A stretch of 64,000 nt of DNA, taken from the NCBI GenBank assembly GCA_963575745.1, contig CAUYUJ010003647.1, positions 78,999 through 142,998 on the forward strand, read 5' to 3'. Made by a program: the position numbers and the translations under genes. The notes below the pieces were generated by a model, which was not told where the DNA came from, made no database searches, and saw only the letters and a program-made list of their open reading frames with translations. This DNA comes from Prorocentrum cordatum. Its lineage: Eukaryota > Sar > Dinophyceae > Prorocentrales > Prorocentraceae. Positions 20,967 to 32,700 of the stretch are shown one piece after another (positions within the stretch are counted from its first letter, which is position 1; each line of letters opens with the position of its first letter).

Positions 20967-21728
20967 TTTTTCCCAACCATCCTGCGGTGTTGGGTTCTCG
21001 TTTTGAAGAGACGGTCCCCGCGTTCCTCCTCCCTCCTCCCTCTCCTCCCTCCTCCCCCTCCTCCCTCCTCCCTGCGTTTCACACCCAGTACAACGTGTCG
21101 TGGCCCCATAGGGAGCTCCACCTGAAGCCCCCAGTGGGACCGTTCGCATGCGTCCCCCACACCCATTCCGGCACACCTCTCACACGTTTCGTGGCCACGT
21201 AGGGAGCTCCACCGAAGGCCCCAGTGCCAGCGCCCGCATGCGTTTCCCACACCCATTTCGGCACACCCCTCACGCGTTTCGTGGCCCCATAGGGAGCTCC
21301 ACCGAAGGCCCAGGCCATAGTGTCACCGCCTGCATGCGTCCCCCACGCCCCTTTCGGCACCCCTCACGCGTTTCGTGGCCCCAGAGGGGGCTACGCCGAA
21401 GTCACCAGTGCCACCGCCCGCATGCGCCCCCCACACCTATTTCGGCACACCCATCACACGTTTCGTGGCCCCATAGAGAGCTCTACCGAAGGCGCCAGTG
21501 GCTGCGTTCGCATGCGCCCATCGCGCCCATTTCGGCACACCCATCACACGTTTCGCGGCCCCATAGGGAGTTCCACCGACGGCCCCAGTGGCTGCGTTCG
21601 CATGCGCCCACCGGATAAATTGTCACACTCCTCACACGTTTCGTGGCTTGATAGGGAGTTCCTCCGAATGCGGTGCATGCAACGACGGAACTCACAGCTG
21701 CGTATGGTTGGATTTTTCGCCAGGCTAA
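20967..21728 (-). mobile_element. Modular repeat element L90, copy 2
   Basis: Minus-strand order: leader 21728-21680 (TTAGCCTGGCGAAAAATCC), about seven 90-bp units (21680-21090), a purine tract (complement of CCTCC at 21025-21075), then the tail ending GGTTGGGAAAAA at 20967. The units are more diverged than in copy 1. The 5' flank GACCAA and the 3' flank CACTGAG do not form an obvious duplication. Confidence 0.75.
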
Positions 21729-23985
21729 TTGGTCCTTTCTGGGCCTCCCATGGGGCCTCTCGTCGCCTGGGCTTGGTCCGCCTCGAACAACTAACTGGCC
21801 AGGATGGACCCTGGGAGGGGTCTGAGGACAACTTTTGGGCGGGTTAAGTCTGAGCGGGAGAGCCGCGGCCTCGCAGGCCGGGCCCCTGGGCCGCGACCCC
21901 CCGCGCGGAACGTATCCGTGCGACCGCGTATCCACGGGATCGCGCCCCGAAATCCAGGCTGCGAGGGTGCGGGTGCGGACGCGTTCGCCGTTCGTGACAT
22001 GTCTCAAGTGGCCCACCCGGCGGCGCCATGGGAGGTCTGCCCCGCCGGATCGGCGCGAGACGGCACGTCAGGATAGTTCTTGAAGATACGATCATGTTGA
22101 GGCATGGTTTGTTTTGAGGAGAGGTGTGTTGGCAGGCTCTTCTCGATACCACGCGCCGCAGGCGCCTTCGATTTTGCATTCCGATGTTTTGCAAAAGCAA
22201 CGTAAGTTACCACGAAGCTTGTATTGATCCAGATGCTACCTTAAAATAGGTCTCGCCAGCGGCAGGCATTAGTTGCGCGTTGCCCCGCTCGTTCCGACAA
22301 GGCACCGTCCACACCCACATGGTTTATTGTTGACAGCGGCTTCACGCCACGCTTGTGGGGCTTGACGTCGGGTGGCAACAGGAGCAGGGACGACGCGTTG
22401 TGGATAAATGCGCTTTCCTTCACATAGAGTTCCGAGTCAACACGTAGGAGGGCACATAACATACACAAATACGTTGATCCCCCCGCATGCTTGTTCTTGT
22501 CACTTAAGCTCGTTCTCTGCTTTTGTAAGGGGCATGTGCCCCTCTGCAGGTGACCTACAGCACCACAACCTTGGCGTGTGCCGCGGCGGGGCGGCTGGGT
22601 ATGGGCGGGTGGCTGTAGGGTGAGGGTGACGGGTAGCGGAAGCAGTCATTGATGTCAGCCTTGTTTGCTGGACGGTGCACGGTCTCGGGGCGGTTTCCCA
22701 AGTGCGTCGCGATGATCATCGGGCTGACTACGGTCCGACATTTCCAAAGCCCCCCTGCGCATCACTGGGGTCGTTGTTTCTTCCAGCGCCAGAGACACCA
22801 AGCGAGCAGTCTGTTCAGGCTCTTGCTTGAATCATCTTCGGAGAGAAGAACGGGGCTGCCTTGGAAAGGGCGAGTGGGGCCACGAGGGAGGCCTGGGCAG
22901 GGCCACACAGCACAATAGCATGCTGCTTGGATTCGGGCTCGACTTCAAGACCCGGCGCCTGCACGAAGCAGCACTCCCCTGACCGTGCGCCAGCACCGAG
23001 GGGCTCGTGCTTGAAGTTTCGCCCGGTCGCCGCCCGTGGGCGCCCCGTGAGCGCCTCACGCACTGGCTGCAGGGGCTCCCAGGAGGGCGCGAAGGTATTC
23101 GCGCTTCGCGGCCCTCGTGCCTCCTCCCCCTCCTCCTCGTCCTCCTTTTCTCCCTTTGGGGGGGCGGCGCGAGAGCGCGAAGTTCCTCGCGGAGCGCGGA
23201 GCGCGAAGCGCGAAGTTGGGAGCCCTGGCTCATGCACTGGCTGGCGCTTCCGGGTTGCCGCTCGGTCTCCGCCCGTGTGCCCCTCGTGGGAGCCTGCTGC
23301 GCCGGCTGGCAGTTCCGTGTGTTCGCCCAGTCGCCGCCCACGGGCGCCTCGTGGCTCGTGCGCAGGCTGGCGCTTTCTGGACGCACACACAGCGATTCCT
23401 CGCCATGAGGAGATTACAGCAGGTTCGTGTCGTGTCGACCGGCGGCGATCCCGCCAGCGACCCAGGCTCGTTCGATGTGGAACTATTTGGACGTTTCGGA
23501 GACAGCCGATCGTTCAAGGTCGAACGATCCCCGCGGTGTCCGGAACCAACGCCAGGGTCGATGCGACACGAACCTGCCGTAGGGCCTTCCCCCACCTCGA
23601 AGCCGGGGCAGGGTTATCGGGTCCCCACGGTGCACTATCTTTTCACCCTTTTTATATACATCGTTTTTGTGAAGCATGCATAACTCAAGCAGTGGCGAAG
23701 CGTCCTGGCTCGCCCATAGGCCCACCGAAGAATGTTCTAAGAACGTTTTGAGGCTTGAACGGAATGTTAGAGCATTTCTGGCCGGGATTGTCCTGTTTTA
23801 ACACATCGGGCCCACGTGCTAAGAACATATTTTTGTTATTAGAAAATGTCTGAGAATGTGGTAGGCCTATAGGAATTCTGGGATGGTCGGTCTCTGCTTA
23901 AACAATCGTTCACCCCAAATATATCAAGTCATGTCTCCCCAGCCAAACCGGTATCGCCCCCCCGCCATCTCCTGCAAACGAATTA
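21729..23985. other. Intergenic DNA, no gene recognised
   Basis: GC-rich, with moderate-length open frames but no domain. A GCGCGAAGTTCCTCGCGGAG patch near 23170-23215 resembles the dispersed CGCGCTTCGCGCG family. A short plus-strand phrase FIVDSG near 22326 recalls an aspartic protease active site but lacks the following Ala and any context. Confidence 0.45.
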
Positions 23986-24340
23986 ATGGCGGTTCGCATG
24001 TCATTATCAATTCTTTTAATGTGGTATCATGCGGGCCGAAATGCGCGCGCCGCCGCGCGCGCATGTCATCATTCAAACAACAGTTGTTCTGCAATTATAA
24101 AAAAAAAACTAACAAGCCCGTTCTTGCTCAGTAGGAGTTGCCAAATTGCTGCGCGCGTGCTTGCTCCGTCCTGTCAAATGGGGCCATGCGGGCCACGCGT
24201 GCGCACGTCGAAAACATTCACCAACCGTCGCGCGTCTTCCAAGTCTCCTTTATGGTACCATACGGGCTACATGCGCGCGTCTCCGCGCACACGTCGAAAT
24301 CCGTCCGAAGCAATCAGCAGAGTCGTTGCCATCATCTCGC
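23986..24340. repeat. Diverged minisatellite around CCATGCGGGCCACATGCGCGCG
   Basis: The phrases ATGCGGGCC, ACGTCGAAA and TGTCAAATGG recur at about 24025, 24180 and 24270. The same phrases occur in the AT-rich region at 31310-31390 and 31540, so this is a dispersed family as well as a local array. Confidence 0.6.
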
Positions 24341-24359
24341 CAGCGTCTCACTGCCATCG

Positions 24360-24550
24360 CCGTCATCATCACCACCAGCATCATCGTCGTCGTTGGCATA
24401 GTGATCGGAGGAATGAGATGACCTGGGGAAGCTTGAACAAATCAAGGGCGTCGTGTCGCACTTGACCGTGGAGTGGAGTCGATGATCGTCGACGCCATCA
24501 TCACCACCGTCGTCATCGTCGTCATCGTTGATGTCATCGCCATCGTCATA
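24360..24550. repeat. CATCACC/GTCGTCATC trinucleotide patches
   Basis: CATCAC and CGTCGTCATC triplets are separated by about 60 bp of ordinary sequence. Confidence 0.75.
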
Positions 24551-24684
24551 TCACACGACCTCGTTGAGTTTTGTTCCAACAAGTTGCGGGTGGGTGGGTG
24601 GGATGGTTGCTCGAATTATGGGAGGTGGTTACGCGCGGATGCCCACAGTGAATTTGTTCAAAATATATAGCTTCCAACCCACAC

Positions 24685-24805
24685 TGCACGACCTAGACTG
24701 CACCACACGGAGTGTACCACAAATATTGCATTACATAGATTTCGCCACGTAGATTGCACCATATGGCTTGCACACAGCTTGCACCACGTAGATTGTACTG
24801 CATAG
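24685..24805. repeat. ATTGCACCACGTAG minisatellite
   Basis: Variants of GATTGCACCACGTA and GCTTGCACCA are repeated about eight times with a spacing near 15 bp. Related phrases occur at 6525-6590 and, on the other strand, at 36820-36950. Confidence 0.75.
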
Positions 24806-25498
24806 CGTCTATCACGGAGCTTCCACATCCAGAGTGTGCAAACGTATATTTTGGGGTCTACGCTTGCAAACATGTTTCTGAACGTCAAAATAAAGATAGA
24901 ACGAACCGATGTCCTAAGAGACCCCTGGACGAGTTCCAGCGCGGGCCCATCGTCAGGCCGCACCGGCGATGCACGACAGCGCCGAGTGCTCTGAATTGCA
25001 GTAGTTTCGTGTGGGGCTTTGAGCACGTTGCCATGACTTGGGAGCGTCCCTTGCGTATGCCGAAAATCAACGAACGACGTCCGCATGGACGCTGGGAATC
25101 GCCACCCTTCTTTGACACCCCCGTCCGTGGCGTCCTTGTCATCGCCCTCTCCATCCCTCCCATCGCTCAGGTGATAATGGGTGATGTCGAGAGTATACTC
25201 CTCCTTGCCTTATCGGTCATCCATAGCAAATGCGACTAGCCTGCCCTTGAGGGTACCCTTGCAACTTGGACCCCCCAGGAACTTCGGGTCTTCTTGCGTT
25301 CTGGGGGTTCATTTGGCTTCTTACCCCCAACCCCTCTGGCAAATTTTGGGAGACGGTCCCGGGAAAAAATCCCATGGAATATTCCAAGAGGGTTGGTCGC
25401 CCACGCATTTCAACTATCTCGTCTGGGCTGGGCTTCGCGCGGGAATGAGGGTCGTGCCACGTGACTGGCCCCCTTGTCCCCAAGATGAGCCGCGATTT
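24806..25498. other. Intergenic DNA, no gene recognised
   Basis: Open frames up to 161 codons on both strands but no recognisable domain. The phrase AACTTGGACCCC near 25262 and AACTTGGACTCC near 25978 are the only repeats noticed. Confidence 0.4.
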
Positions 25499-25700
25499 CA
25501 GGGGCAAAGATAGGGGGGACAGGCTCAGGGGGGATGCATCGCCCCTCAATCGCCCATTCATCGCCGATAGTGGCCTGATAGCCCACCCCGCCCAGGAACG
25601 TGCGGACTCACTACCGGGGACCTATCGCCGATCAGCGATGTATCGCCTATTCCAGGTCGATACTTCCCCCCTGTGCCAGTCCCCCCCCATGGCTGCCCCT
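25499..25700 (+). mobile_element. MITE-like repeat family 1, copy 1
   Basis: About 200 bp with inverted ends of the form AGGGGCAANGATNGGGGGG. The interior contains GGGGGGATGCATCG, CAATCGCCCATTCATCGCC, CCAGGAACGTGCGGA and TATCGCCGATCAGCGATGTA. It matches 45003-45214 and 47158-47347, all in the same orientation. The flanks CCGCGATT and TCGCGACT are similar at 6 of 8 positions, a possible but unproven 8-bp target duplication. Confidence 0.65.
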
Positions 25701-26044
25701 CGCGACTGTACAGCCCTCGGCCTCTTGCCTCGCCCGGATGCTCGCCGCGGATGGGCCTGCCGTCCGTGAGGGGACCCGCTTTCAGGCTACTCTGGGTTTC
25801 TTAATAAGCGTGGGGAGGTGCCCCCCCGACGGAGGTCAACCTCGCCTCGTCGTCGCGCCGCGACGGGGGTCGGAGCGCCTTCGGTGCGCGGTGGCTGCCC
25901 GCGACGGGGGCCGATGTGGGGCTGTCGGCGGGGGTGATGCTCCCCCGACGCTTATAAGAAACTCGGAGTACTCTTGCAACTTGGACTCCTGAGGGTCTTG
26001 CACGCTTACACTGCATCCCCATGAAGCCCCGCGGCTGTCCGGCC

Positions 26045-26232
26045 GAAAACCTCGAGCTTCGGCCCAACTTCCCCCCCACCCCCGCCACGTTCCCCCCTCG
26101 CCACGTTCCACCTCGCCACGCTCCCCTCTCGCTGCATTCACCACCGTTGCCGCGTTCCCCCCTCGCCACCTTCCCTCCTCGCCACGTTCTCCCCCTTGGC
26201 CGCGTTTCCCCATCGCCACCGATCCCCCCCTC
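26045..26232. repeat. CCCCTCGCCACGTTCC minisatellite
   Basis: About nine copies of CTCGCCACGTTCCCCC with small variations, directly before the GAT tract. Confidence 0.85.
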
Positions 26233-26235
26233 CCC

Positions 26236-26259
26236 TGATGATGATGATGATGATGATGC

Positions 26260-26307
<48 letters not shown>

Positions 26308-26408
26308 CGATTATGATGGAGAGGAGGAGGAGGACAGGAGGAGGAGGACGAGGAGGAGGAGGGTGGGGGGGGGGACGGTGATGGTGATGGATGTCGTTAT
26401 GATACTGG

Positions 26409-26443
<35 letters not shown>

Positions 26444-27090
26444 GTGATGGTGATGGTGATGGTGATGGTGATGGTGATGGTGATGGTGATGGTGATGGTG
26501 ATGATATTGATGATGATGTTGTTGATGATGACGTTGTTGGCGTTGCTGATGTTGATGTGGACGATTATGATTATGATTACGATGACGATGATACTGGTGA
26601 TAATGCTGATGTTGATGATGTTGCTGATGATGACGGTCATGCTGCTTCTGATGTTGATGATGATGGTGACGACGATGATGATAATGATGTTGGTGAGGGT
26701 GATGATGCTTGTGACGATGATGATACTGATGCTGATGGTGAGTTTGATGTTGTTGTTGGTTAGTATTGCGATCATTGTGATGGTTATTGTCGATGGTGAG
26801 GATATTAATGATGCTGATGTTGATGAGGATGATGATGACGCCGACGATGACGATGAGGATGAGGATGAGGATGAGGATGAGGATGTTGATGATGGTGATG
26901 ATGATAATGATGATGACGACGATAACGATGATGATGACGATACTGATGCTGATGACGACGATGATGATGACAATGATGACGATGTTGATGCTGATGAGGA
27001 GGAGGATGATGGGGGTGATGGTGATGGTGCTGATGATGACGATGACGATGATGATGAGGAGGAGAAGGAATATTATGGTGATGTTGATGC

Positions 27091-27158
<68 letters not shown>

Positions 27159-27236
27159 CTACTGATGCTGATGCTGATGATGCTGATGATGCTGATGCTG
27201 GTGCTGATGCTGACGATGGTAATGGTGATGATGAGG

Positions 27237-27274
<38 letters not shown>

Positions 27275-27330
27275 CTGATGCTGATGCTGATGCTGATGCT
27301 GATGCTGATGCTGATGCTGATGCTGGTGAT
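26236..27330. repeat. 1.1-kb GAT/GCT/GAG trinucleotide tract
   Basis: Mostly GAT with blocks of GGTGAT, GAG and GCT. The frames starting at 26021 (530 codons) and on the minus strand (400 codons) are poly-Asp/Met or poly-His/Ile and are repeat artefacts. Confidence 0.97.
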
Positions 27331-27384
27331 AATTTCTCAATCCTCATCCCTCCCCCCGTCGCCATCTTCCCCCCTGCCTCGTGC

Positions 27385-27505
27385 TGATTTGCGTGACCAG
27401 GGGCGCGGCTGGGCGGCGGCCGTCGGCCTGGTGCTGGAGGCAGCCTCACGCGGCGTGGGGTTGAGCGCTGGCAGCCTGGGCGCGCCGCGGGGAGGGGCCT
27501 CCCTC
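27385..27505 (+). pseudogene. PPR-motif-like coding island 4
   Basis: One frame reads RDQGRGWAAAVGLVLEAASR then GVGLSAGSLGAPR. This fits the second half of a PPR motif (xGxWxxALxLLxEAxxRG) and the first residues of the next. An AG directly precedes GGCGCGGCTGGGCG, so an exon could begin at about 27397. It is flanked by a GAT tract and by a GTC tract at 27505-27600, the same setting as the other islands. Confidence 0.4.
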
Positions 27506-27542
27506 GGGGTGTTCGTCGTCGACGTCGCCGTCGTCGTCGGTG

Positions 27543-27574
<32 letters not shown>

Positions 27575-27612
27575 TCGTCGGTGCGTCGTCGGCCCGCCTT
27601 CTCGTCCTCTTA
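27505..27612. repeat. GTC/GTCGCC trinucleotide tract
   Basis: GTCGTCGCCGTC triplets for about 100 bp. Nothing is recognisable from 27612 to 27890 apart from a C-run near 27800-27810. Confidence 0.9.
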
Positions 27613-27889
27613 GCTCCTCCGCCTCCTCTGCAAACCTGGCGCACCGCGCTCTCTGGAGGGGTCCCTGCCCAGACTGCATTCGGGAGCCAGTGTCGCCAGC
27701 GCGCATTTGTGGACCACGTGCCAGGGCCGTCGTCGTCCTCGTTCTCGTCCTCGTTTTCAGCCCCGCCTGCCTCCCCCGAGAGTGCGGCGGGCGGCAGTAG
27801 CCCCCCCCCGCCGCCCAGCCCTGCCGCCGCGCAGCGACTCGGTTTGTAGCCGCCTCTGCTGCAACCGCCGCTGCTGCCTCCTCCCCTCC

Positions 27890-28340
27890 CTGCCTCCCTG
27901 CCAATCTTCTGCTAGCTGCAGGGCCGCACTCCGCTGACAGGCCATCGGCTTCAGTTTAGGGAGGAAAAACCACCCAGACTCCGACAATTTGCATTTTCTA
28001 GTCGGCCTTTGGCGTTGATTCAACAACCCTGCCATTTTCGATCCCTTCCTTGGGTGCGTTTGCTAAACGGCTTCGCTTGTCGGGACGCTTGTTATGGGGG
28101 TGGATTTTCTGCCCTCTATTCCCTGCAACCCTGCTACTCTTCTGCTAGCCGCAGCGCCGCCTTCGCTGACAGGCCATCGGCCCCAGCAGCCTTGCAGTCC
28201 AACAAGAAATGCCTCCCCGATCCCTGTCCTGGCTGCCATCTCTCCACACTCCGCTGACTGGCCATCGGCTTCAGCAGCTTTGCAGTCCAACAAAACAACG
28301 CCTCCCTGCCTCCCTGTCCTGGCCGCTGTCGCTGCTATGT
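27890..28340. repeat. Loose tandem repeat around CTGACAGGCCATCGGC
   Basis: CTGACAGGCCATCGGC or CTGACTGGCCATCGGC occurs near 27933, 28165 and 28252. It is followed by CAGC and CTTTGCAGTCCAACAA in the last two, which are 87 bp apart. It is a decayed repeat without coding function. Confidence 0.65.
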
Positions 28341-28927
28341 ACTCCCCCCTCCCCCGCCGCCCCCCCCAGTCGCCAGGCGCCGCGCTGGCAGAGTGCGTCG
28401 CGCCGGGAGGCGGGCGTGCCTGGAGGCGTCGGGGGCCGAGAGACGGGGGTCAAGTGCAAACGGGGGTCGGCCAAAGCGCCAGGATCCTGCAGAGCCAGGG
28501 GTGCACTGACCTGGGCTTCGGTGCAGGATCCTGCAGGATCTTGCAGGATTCAGAAGCCAGCCGAAGGCTGGCAAACCCGTGGCTGCTAAGACGGAGCTCC
28601 GGGAAATTGTTTTCCTCTTCTGGAAGCAGCCTGTTTACTATTTGGTGCGCTGAGTTTTGTTCCGGGAATTTGTTTTTTCCTTCCGGGGAGACCGTTTTAG
28701 CAGCCACGGATTTGCCAGCGGATTTTGCAAGATTTTGTAGAGCCCGACTGGCCCTGGTTTGGATTGACTCGGGTCAGCAGCTCTCCGCGAGGCGCGCGCG
28801 CCGGGCGCAGCGGCGGGCGACGCGCCTGGAGGCGGCTCTGATGCGCTGCGCCGGGCGCCTGCGCGGTGCACGCGCGGTGGCCGCGCCATCGCCCCTTCGA
28901 GGGAAGCAGGGGAATGTCGGACGGGGC

Positions 28928-29155
28928 TAGAGACTGTTTTTTGGGTCTGGCGATAACCCGGGTTATCCGGCTTGCCCCCCTCCCCCTCCCCCTCCAGGAT
29001 AACCTAACCTTGCCGGTTGTGCAGGTCCGGGCTGGGGGGGCGCGGGCATGGGCATATGCAGGGTTGCCCGCAGCGCGAAGGTTAGGTTATCGGCCGGCCC
29101 CCTCCTCCCCCCCGGACAACCCGGGTTATCGCCGATTCAAAAAAAAACGGTCTCT
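28928..29155. repeat. Nested foldback element with ~95-bp arms
   Basis: The outer arms share GAC(T/C)GTTTTTT, then GGCGATAACCCGGGTT, TCCGG and a C/G-rich stretch. The inner parts pair as GATAACCTAACCTT with AAGGTTAGGTTATC. The 22-bp core arms at 28949-28970 and 29112-29133 differ at one position. Each core is itself almost palindromic (ATAACCCGGGTTAT). The spacer of about 60 bp has no coding sense. Confidence 0.8.
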
Positions 29156-30030
29156 TACCACGAGGATAAATTTGATGGGCGTTCCAGAACGACGGCTCAA
29201 ACGAAACAGCCCCTCGGACACGCCGACAGGGTCGGGGGATTCTTGTGGCATCTTGTGGCCGAGGGGGTAATGACGATCCGCGACAAAAACCGAACCAAGG
29301 ACGGGGTCGCGAGTTCCGGAGGCCCACGCCGGGGGCCAGGACGAGGACATATCCGTTCCAGGGCGTTCCGGAGAGCTCTCAGAGCGTTACATCGGGGGCG
29401 GAAAAGAGGGGGGTGATGACTAGGGGGGGGGTGGATATCATGGCGTGGGCCATGATTTTTCCCCAGATTTCATGTCGCCTCTTCTCATTTCATTACGTTC
29501 CTGGCCCCCCGCTGGGCCGCGCACATGCCGCCGGTCATGATTTGCACCCCCCCCTCTTGGACACCCCCCTCTTGGCCGCTCCCGATTACAGAACGCTCTG
29601 AGAAGGCCGCGGCGCCCGGGACATCCTCCAGAGCCGCCAGATCTCAGAGATTCTCGGTGTATCCTCACCCGATGTTATCCTCGTCCTAGCTTCGTCTTAG
29701 AATGGCGAGGCTGAGGGAGGGGAAGGAGGGTGATGGTGGTGACGCTTATGGGGGAGGAGAAAGAGGGGGTGCGAAGGGGGAAGGCGGGCGGGAGTATGGA
29801 GAAGGGGAGGATGAGGAAATGCCAGGGCGAACGCAAATCGCAATACGCGCCGGTCGTTGAAAGTAGATATTTTTGGATCCCCAGATCCCAATCTATTTAT
29901 TCCTACTTCAAGAGTCGAACGGTTTTCCATGGTCCCTCTTCAGGGGACGGGCAGAAGCCCAATCTGCTTCCAACGTCTTCTTACATCACGTTTATACCCA
30001 CTTATTCCGACCGAGGGGGAGACATCTTCA
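29156..30030. other. Intergenic DNA, no gene recognised
   Basis: Some short G-rich and purine-rich stretches (29700-29830). No domain in any frame. Confidence 0.4.
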
Positions 30031-30034
30031 ATTG

Positions 30035-30300
30035 CAGTCGAAATCCAAGTCGGAATGCACACCGAAACGTACATCGCAAGTCGAGTCGAAATGTACAGCG
30101 AGATGCAATCGAAGGACAAGTTGAAATGACCATCAAATTGCAATCGTAGAGCACATCGAGCTGAAAACATATATTCATGTAGAAATGCAGTCGACCTGAA
30201 CATTCGATGCAAATCCAATTGACATCGAAATGCAAGCCGAATCGCATTTCAACATGCAAATGCAAGCACAGTCGAAATGCACATAGACGTGCAAGTTCCC
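30035..30300. repeat. CGAAATGCAAATCCA minisatellite
   Basis: Short phrases such as TCGAAATGCA, GCAAATCCAA and CGCATTTCAACATG recur about every 15-25 bp in both orientations. It has no stable period. Confidence 0.65.
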
Positions 30301-30309
30301 CCCCGTACG

Positions 30310-30872
30310 CACAACAACAACAATCATTTCAAGGTTGTTCGCTCTTGTCTGCTCGTGTGCCACTCAACACGTATATCCCGAACCCTCGATACCCGCTTTC
30401 TTCGTCCTCGACCGTCCCTCTTGGGGATATATCTTTATTACATGCAACGTGTATTTCGCTTATTCTCTCAGGCAGGGGAAGAGAGGACGGATGGAAGAAA
30501 GGACAAGGGGGAGGGAGGAGGATGGAGCACGGGGTAGGAGCAGAAAACACATGGCAGAACCAGACGGGCAGATCGGGCGGGTAGACCCCACCAGGCGTGT
30601 CGGGAAGGAGGGCCCATGCGGCCAGGTCGAGCAGGCGAGTTGCTCAAGCGTGCGTTCTGCATGAATCGCGAGCAAGTCTCGAGCGACAGCTCGATTCCCA
30701 AATCAATCGTGAGGGAATCCACAGCGAGAGCGTGACTCATGAATGTTGAGGGCGGGGCGTCTGAATAAATTGCGAGGAAGTCCCGCGCGAGAGCGCGATT
30801 TGGGAGTCCATTGTGAGGAAGTATTGGGCGGGAGCCGTTGAACATTATTAATTCGAAAGAATAATTATTGTT
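30310..30872 (-). repeat. Compound repeat unit, inverted partial copy C
   Basis: In reverse complement, 30872-30640 matches the start of units A and B (CGGCTCCCGC, CTTCCTCACAAT, CGCGCTCTCGC, CAATTTATTCAG). Likewise 30440-30312 matches their 3' part (CGGGTATCGAGGGTT, GGACGAAGAAAGCGGGTATC, then GTTGTTGTT). The middle minisatellite is missing and replaced by unrelated sequence. Confidence 0.65.
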
Positions 30873-30949
30873 GGGACCCCTGGTGCACGGCCCCCCTGCG
30901 CCGCCTAGGCCGCAGCTACATTTTCATCATTTTCGTGAGGAAGCCTCAG

Positions 30950-31545
30950 GTAATTCGATGTGATCAAGATCCGGTTGTTTTGTTCCCCCCCGCTTTCCCT
31001 TGCAAAAAACACTATAAAATGACATTTCTTGTTCTAATATAATCAAATTTCAAGAATCCCTTGCAAAAAATAAGGTAAAGTGGACATTCGCGCGCGCAAG
31101 ACGAAATCCTTCCAAAAGCTTAGTGTTCGGAGCGATTTTAACATAAAAACATCAAAAAACCAATGGTTTTTCAACAAAAAAATGTCAAAATCTCATCCCG
31201 CGCGCTCTTGCGGATTCGTAGGAAAACCAACACTTTTTAAACATTTCTGTCAAACGGGCTTTTGCGAGCAACTTTTTCGAACTTCTGCGACAACGGTTGC
31301 GCACCTGCCAGGGCCATCATCCCTGTCAAATAATACCATGCGGGACACATTCGTTTTTTCTTCGCGCGCGCACGCCGAAATCTCCAAAAACCATTGGGTT
31401 CTTAAGAATTTTAGCACCGCGCATCATAAAATCACACGAATCGCACCGTAGGTCCTCGAAAAACACCTGCACGACTTTTCAAAATTTCTGTCTCTCTCTC
31501 TGTCTCTCTGTATTATGTATTGTATGGCACAATTGCACCATGCTG
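30950..31545. other. AT-rich island, no gene
   Basis: Clearly lower in GC than its surroundings, with A-runs and repeated phrases (CGCGCGCACGCCGAAATCTC, CTTGCAAAAAA, TCAAAATTTCTGTC). The repeats relate to those at 23986-24340. Confidence 0.6.
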
Positions 31546-31797
31546 GGCACATGCGCGCCCCGAATAAGTGACCAAGTTCTGTGGGTGTGTACCCCACGCC
31601 AGTGTAGTAGCCACGGTCGTCCGCACGCCACGAAGTGAAGTGTCCCAACGTCATAGGGCGGGAAGCTGGGTTTGGGTGGTCGCGAAGAGTCGTTTGGATA
31701 TTTGGTAGAGCTTGTAATGCCCCCCCACGAAGTGGGGGTATTGCCTGGTGTCGTATGAAAACCCTGGCACTGGGGAGAACACCACGCGTTCGGGTAA

Positions 31798-31801
31798 AAT
31801 G

Positions 31802-31861
<60 letters not shown>

Positions 31862-31912
31862 ATTGTTTTTGTTCTTGTTCTTGTTCTTGTTCTTGTTGTC
31901 GTTGTTGCTGCA
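31798..31912. repeat. GTT/CTT trinucleotide tract
   Basis: About 20 GTT triplets followed by TTGTTC units. It corresponds to the GTT tracts at the 3' ends of units A (34160-34372) and B (35880-35985). Confidence 0.95.
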
Positions 31913-31935
31913 TTCTCATTCCTGAAGAAAAAATA

Positions 31936-32700
31936 TTGTTGATCCCCCCACCGGTGCATACTGTTTTTCTCAATCAAGGTGTGCCCCTCGACGCGCGCAC
32001 ATCTTCGAATCTTGGGATCTGGGATCTATACTACAACGGTGACAACCGCGAGATCACCACCAACGACCAGGACAACAATCCCCAGAAGCGAAGGAGAGTC
32101 GCCACTCATCCTCTGGACAAGCTGCCGAACGACCACGGCGAGAACGTGCCAGACATAGTTTGGGAAGGATCGACACGGCGGGTGGTCTTCATCACGGACT
32201 GCAAGCCTTTGGCCGGCGTGGTCAACAGAACCACCGTTCTTACAGATCATCGTCCCGTCCCCATGTTCGAGCGCATCTCGTCTAACATATTCAAGGTGAT
32301 ACAATCTGGCTGGCGCCCAGCGCGTGACATAGACGACATGGTCTGTTGGCAGCAACGGGCATGGAATGTTAGGGCAGACTACCTGGCCAATCACGATGGA
32401 CGAGCGTAAATCGTGGTTTCAAGCCGGAGACATATCATCCGAGGACCTTGCGATGGCCAACCTTTTGGTTCACACAGACGGTGGCACGAGGACAGGGGCG
32501 TGTTTTGCGGCAGCATGGTGCATCGAAACCGTCGTCCGGAAGGGGGCCTACATAGTGACCACCCCGATCATAGTAGGAGGCATTTTTCTTCGCGACCCTA
32601 TTTCTTCCTTCACAGCCGAGGCAATCGCTCTGGACGAAGCTGTCCAAGCAGTGATGGCCATCACTACTGCCATTTCCAACCGGCCGTCACCACTGTGACT
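31936..32700 (+). pseudogene. Broken retroelement RNase H gene fragment
   Basis: Two overlapping frames (31936-32409 and 32366-32698) form one reading after a single frameshift near 32391. The first holds the end of one RNase H fold: VFITDCKPLAGVV with a catalytic-type Asp, then GWRPARDIDDMVCWQQRAWN and VRADYLAN with the final Asp. The second frame continues DERKSWFQ and then opens a second RNase H fold: LLVHTDGGTRTGACFAAAW with the first Asp, and SFTAEAIALDEAV with the Glu. This half-plus-half arrangement resembles proteins I associate with dinoflagellate retroelements. No RT is present and the fragment is truncated on both sides. It lies exactly where unit A has extra sequence compared with unit B. 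Confidence 0.55.

Noticed and set aside
22326-22345. FIVDSG phrase suggesting a retroviral-type protease
   Set aside because: There is no following Ala, no second motif and no retroelement domain nearby. Six residues are not enough.
26021-27613. 530-codon open frame, and similar long frames at 3375-4520, 18932-19845, 42305-43354 and 62733-63491
   Set aside because: They are translations of GAT, GGA or GTC tracts and give homopolymers of Asp, Met, His, Ile or Glu in every frame and on both strands. A triplet repeat has no stops in most frames, so length is no evidence of coding.
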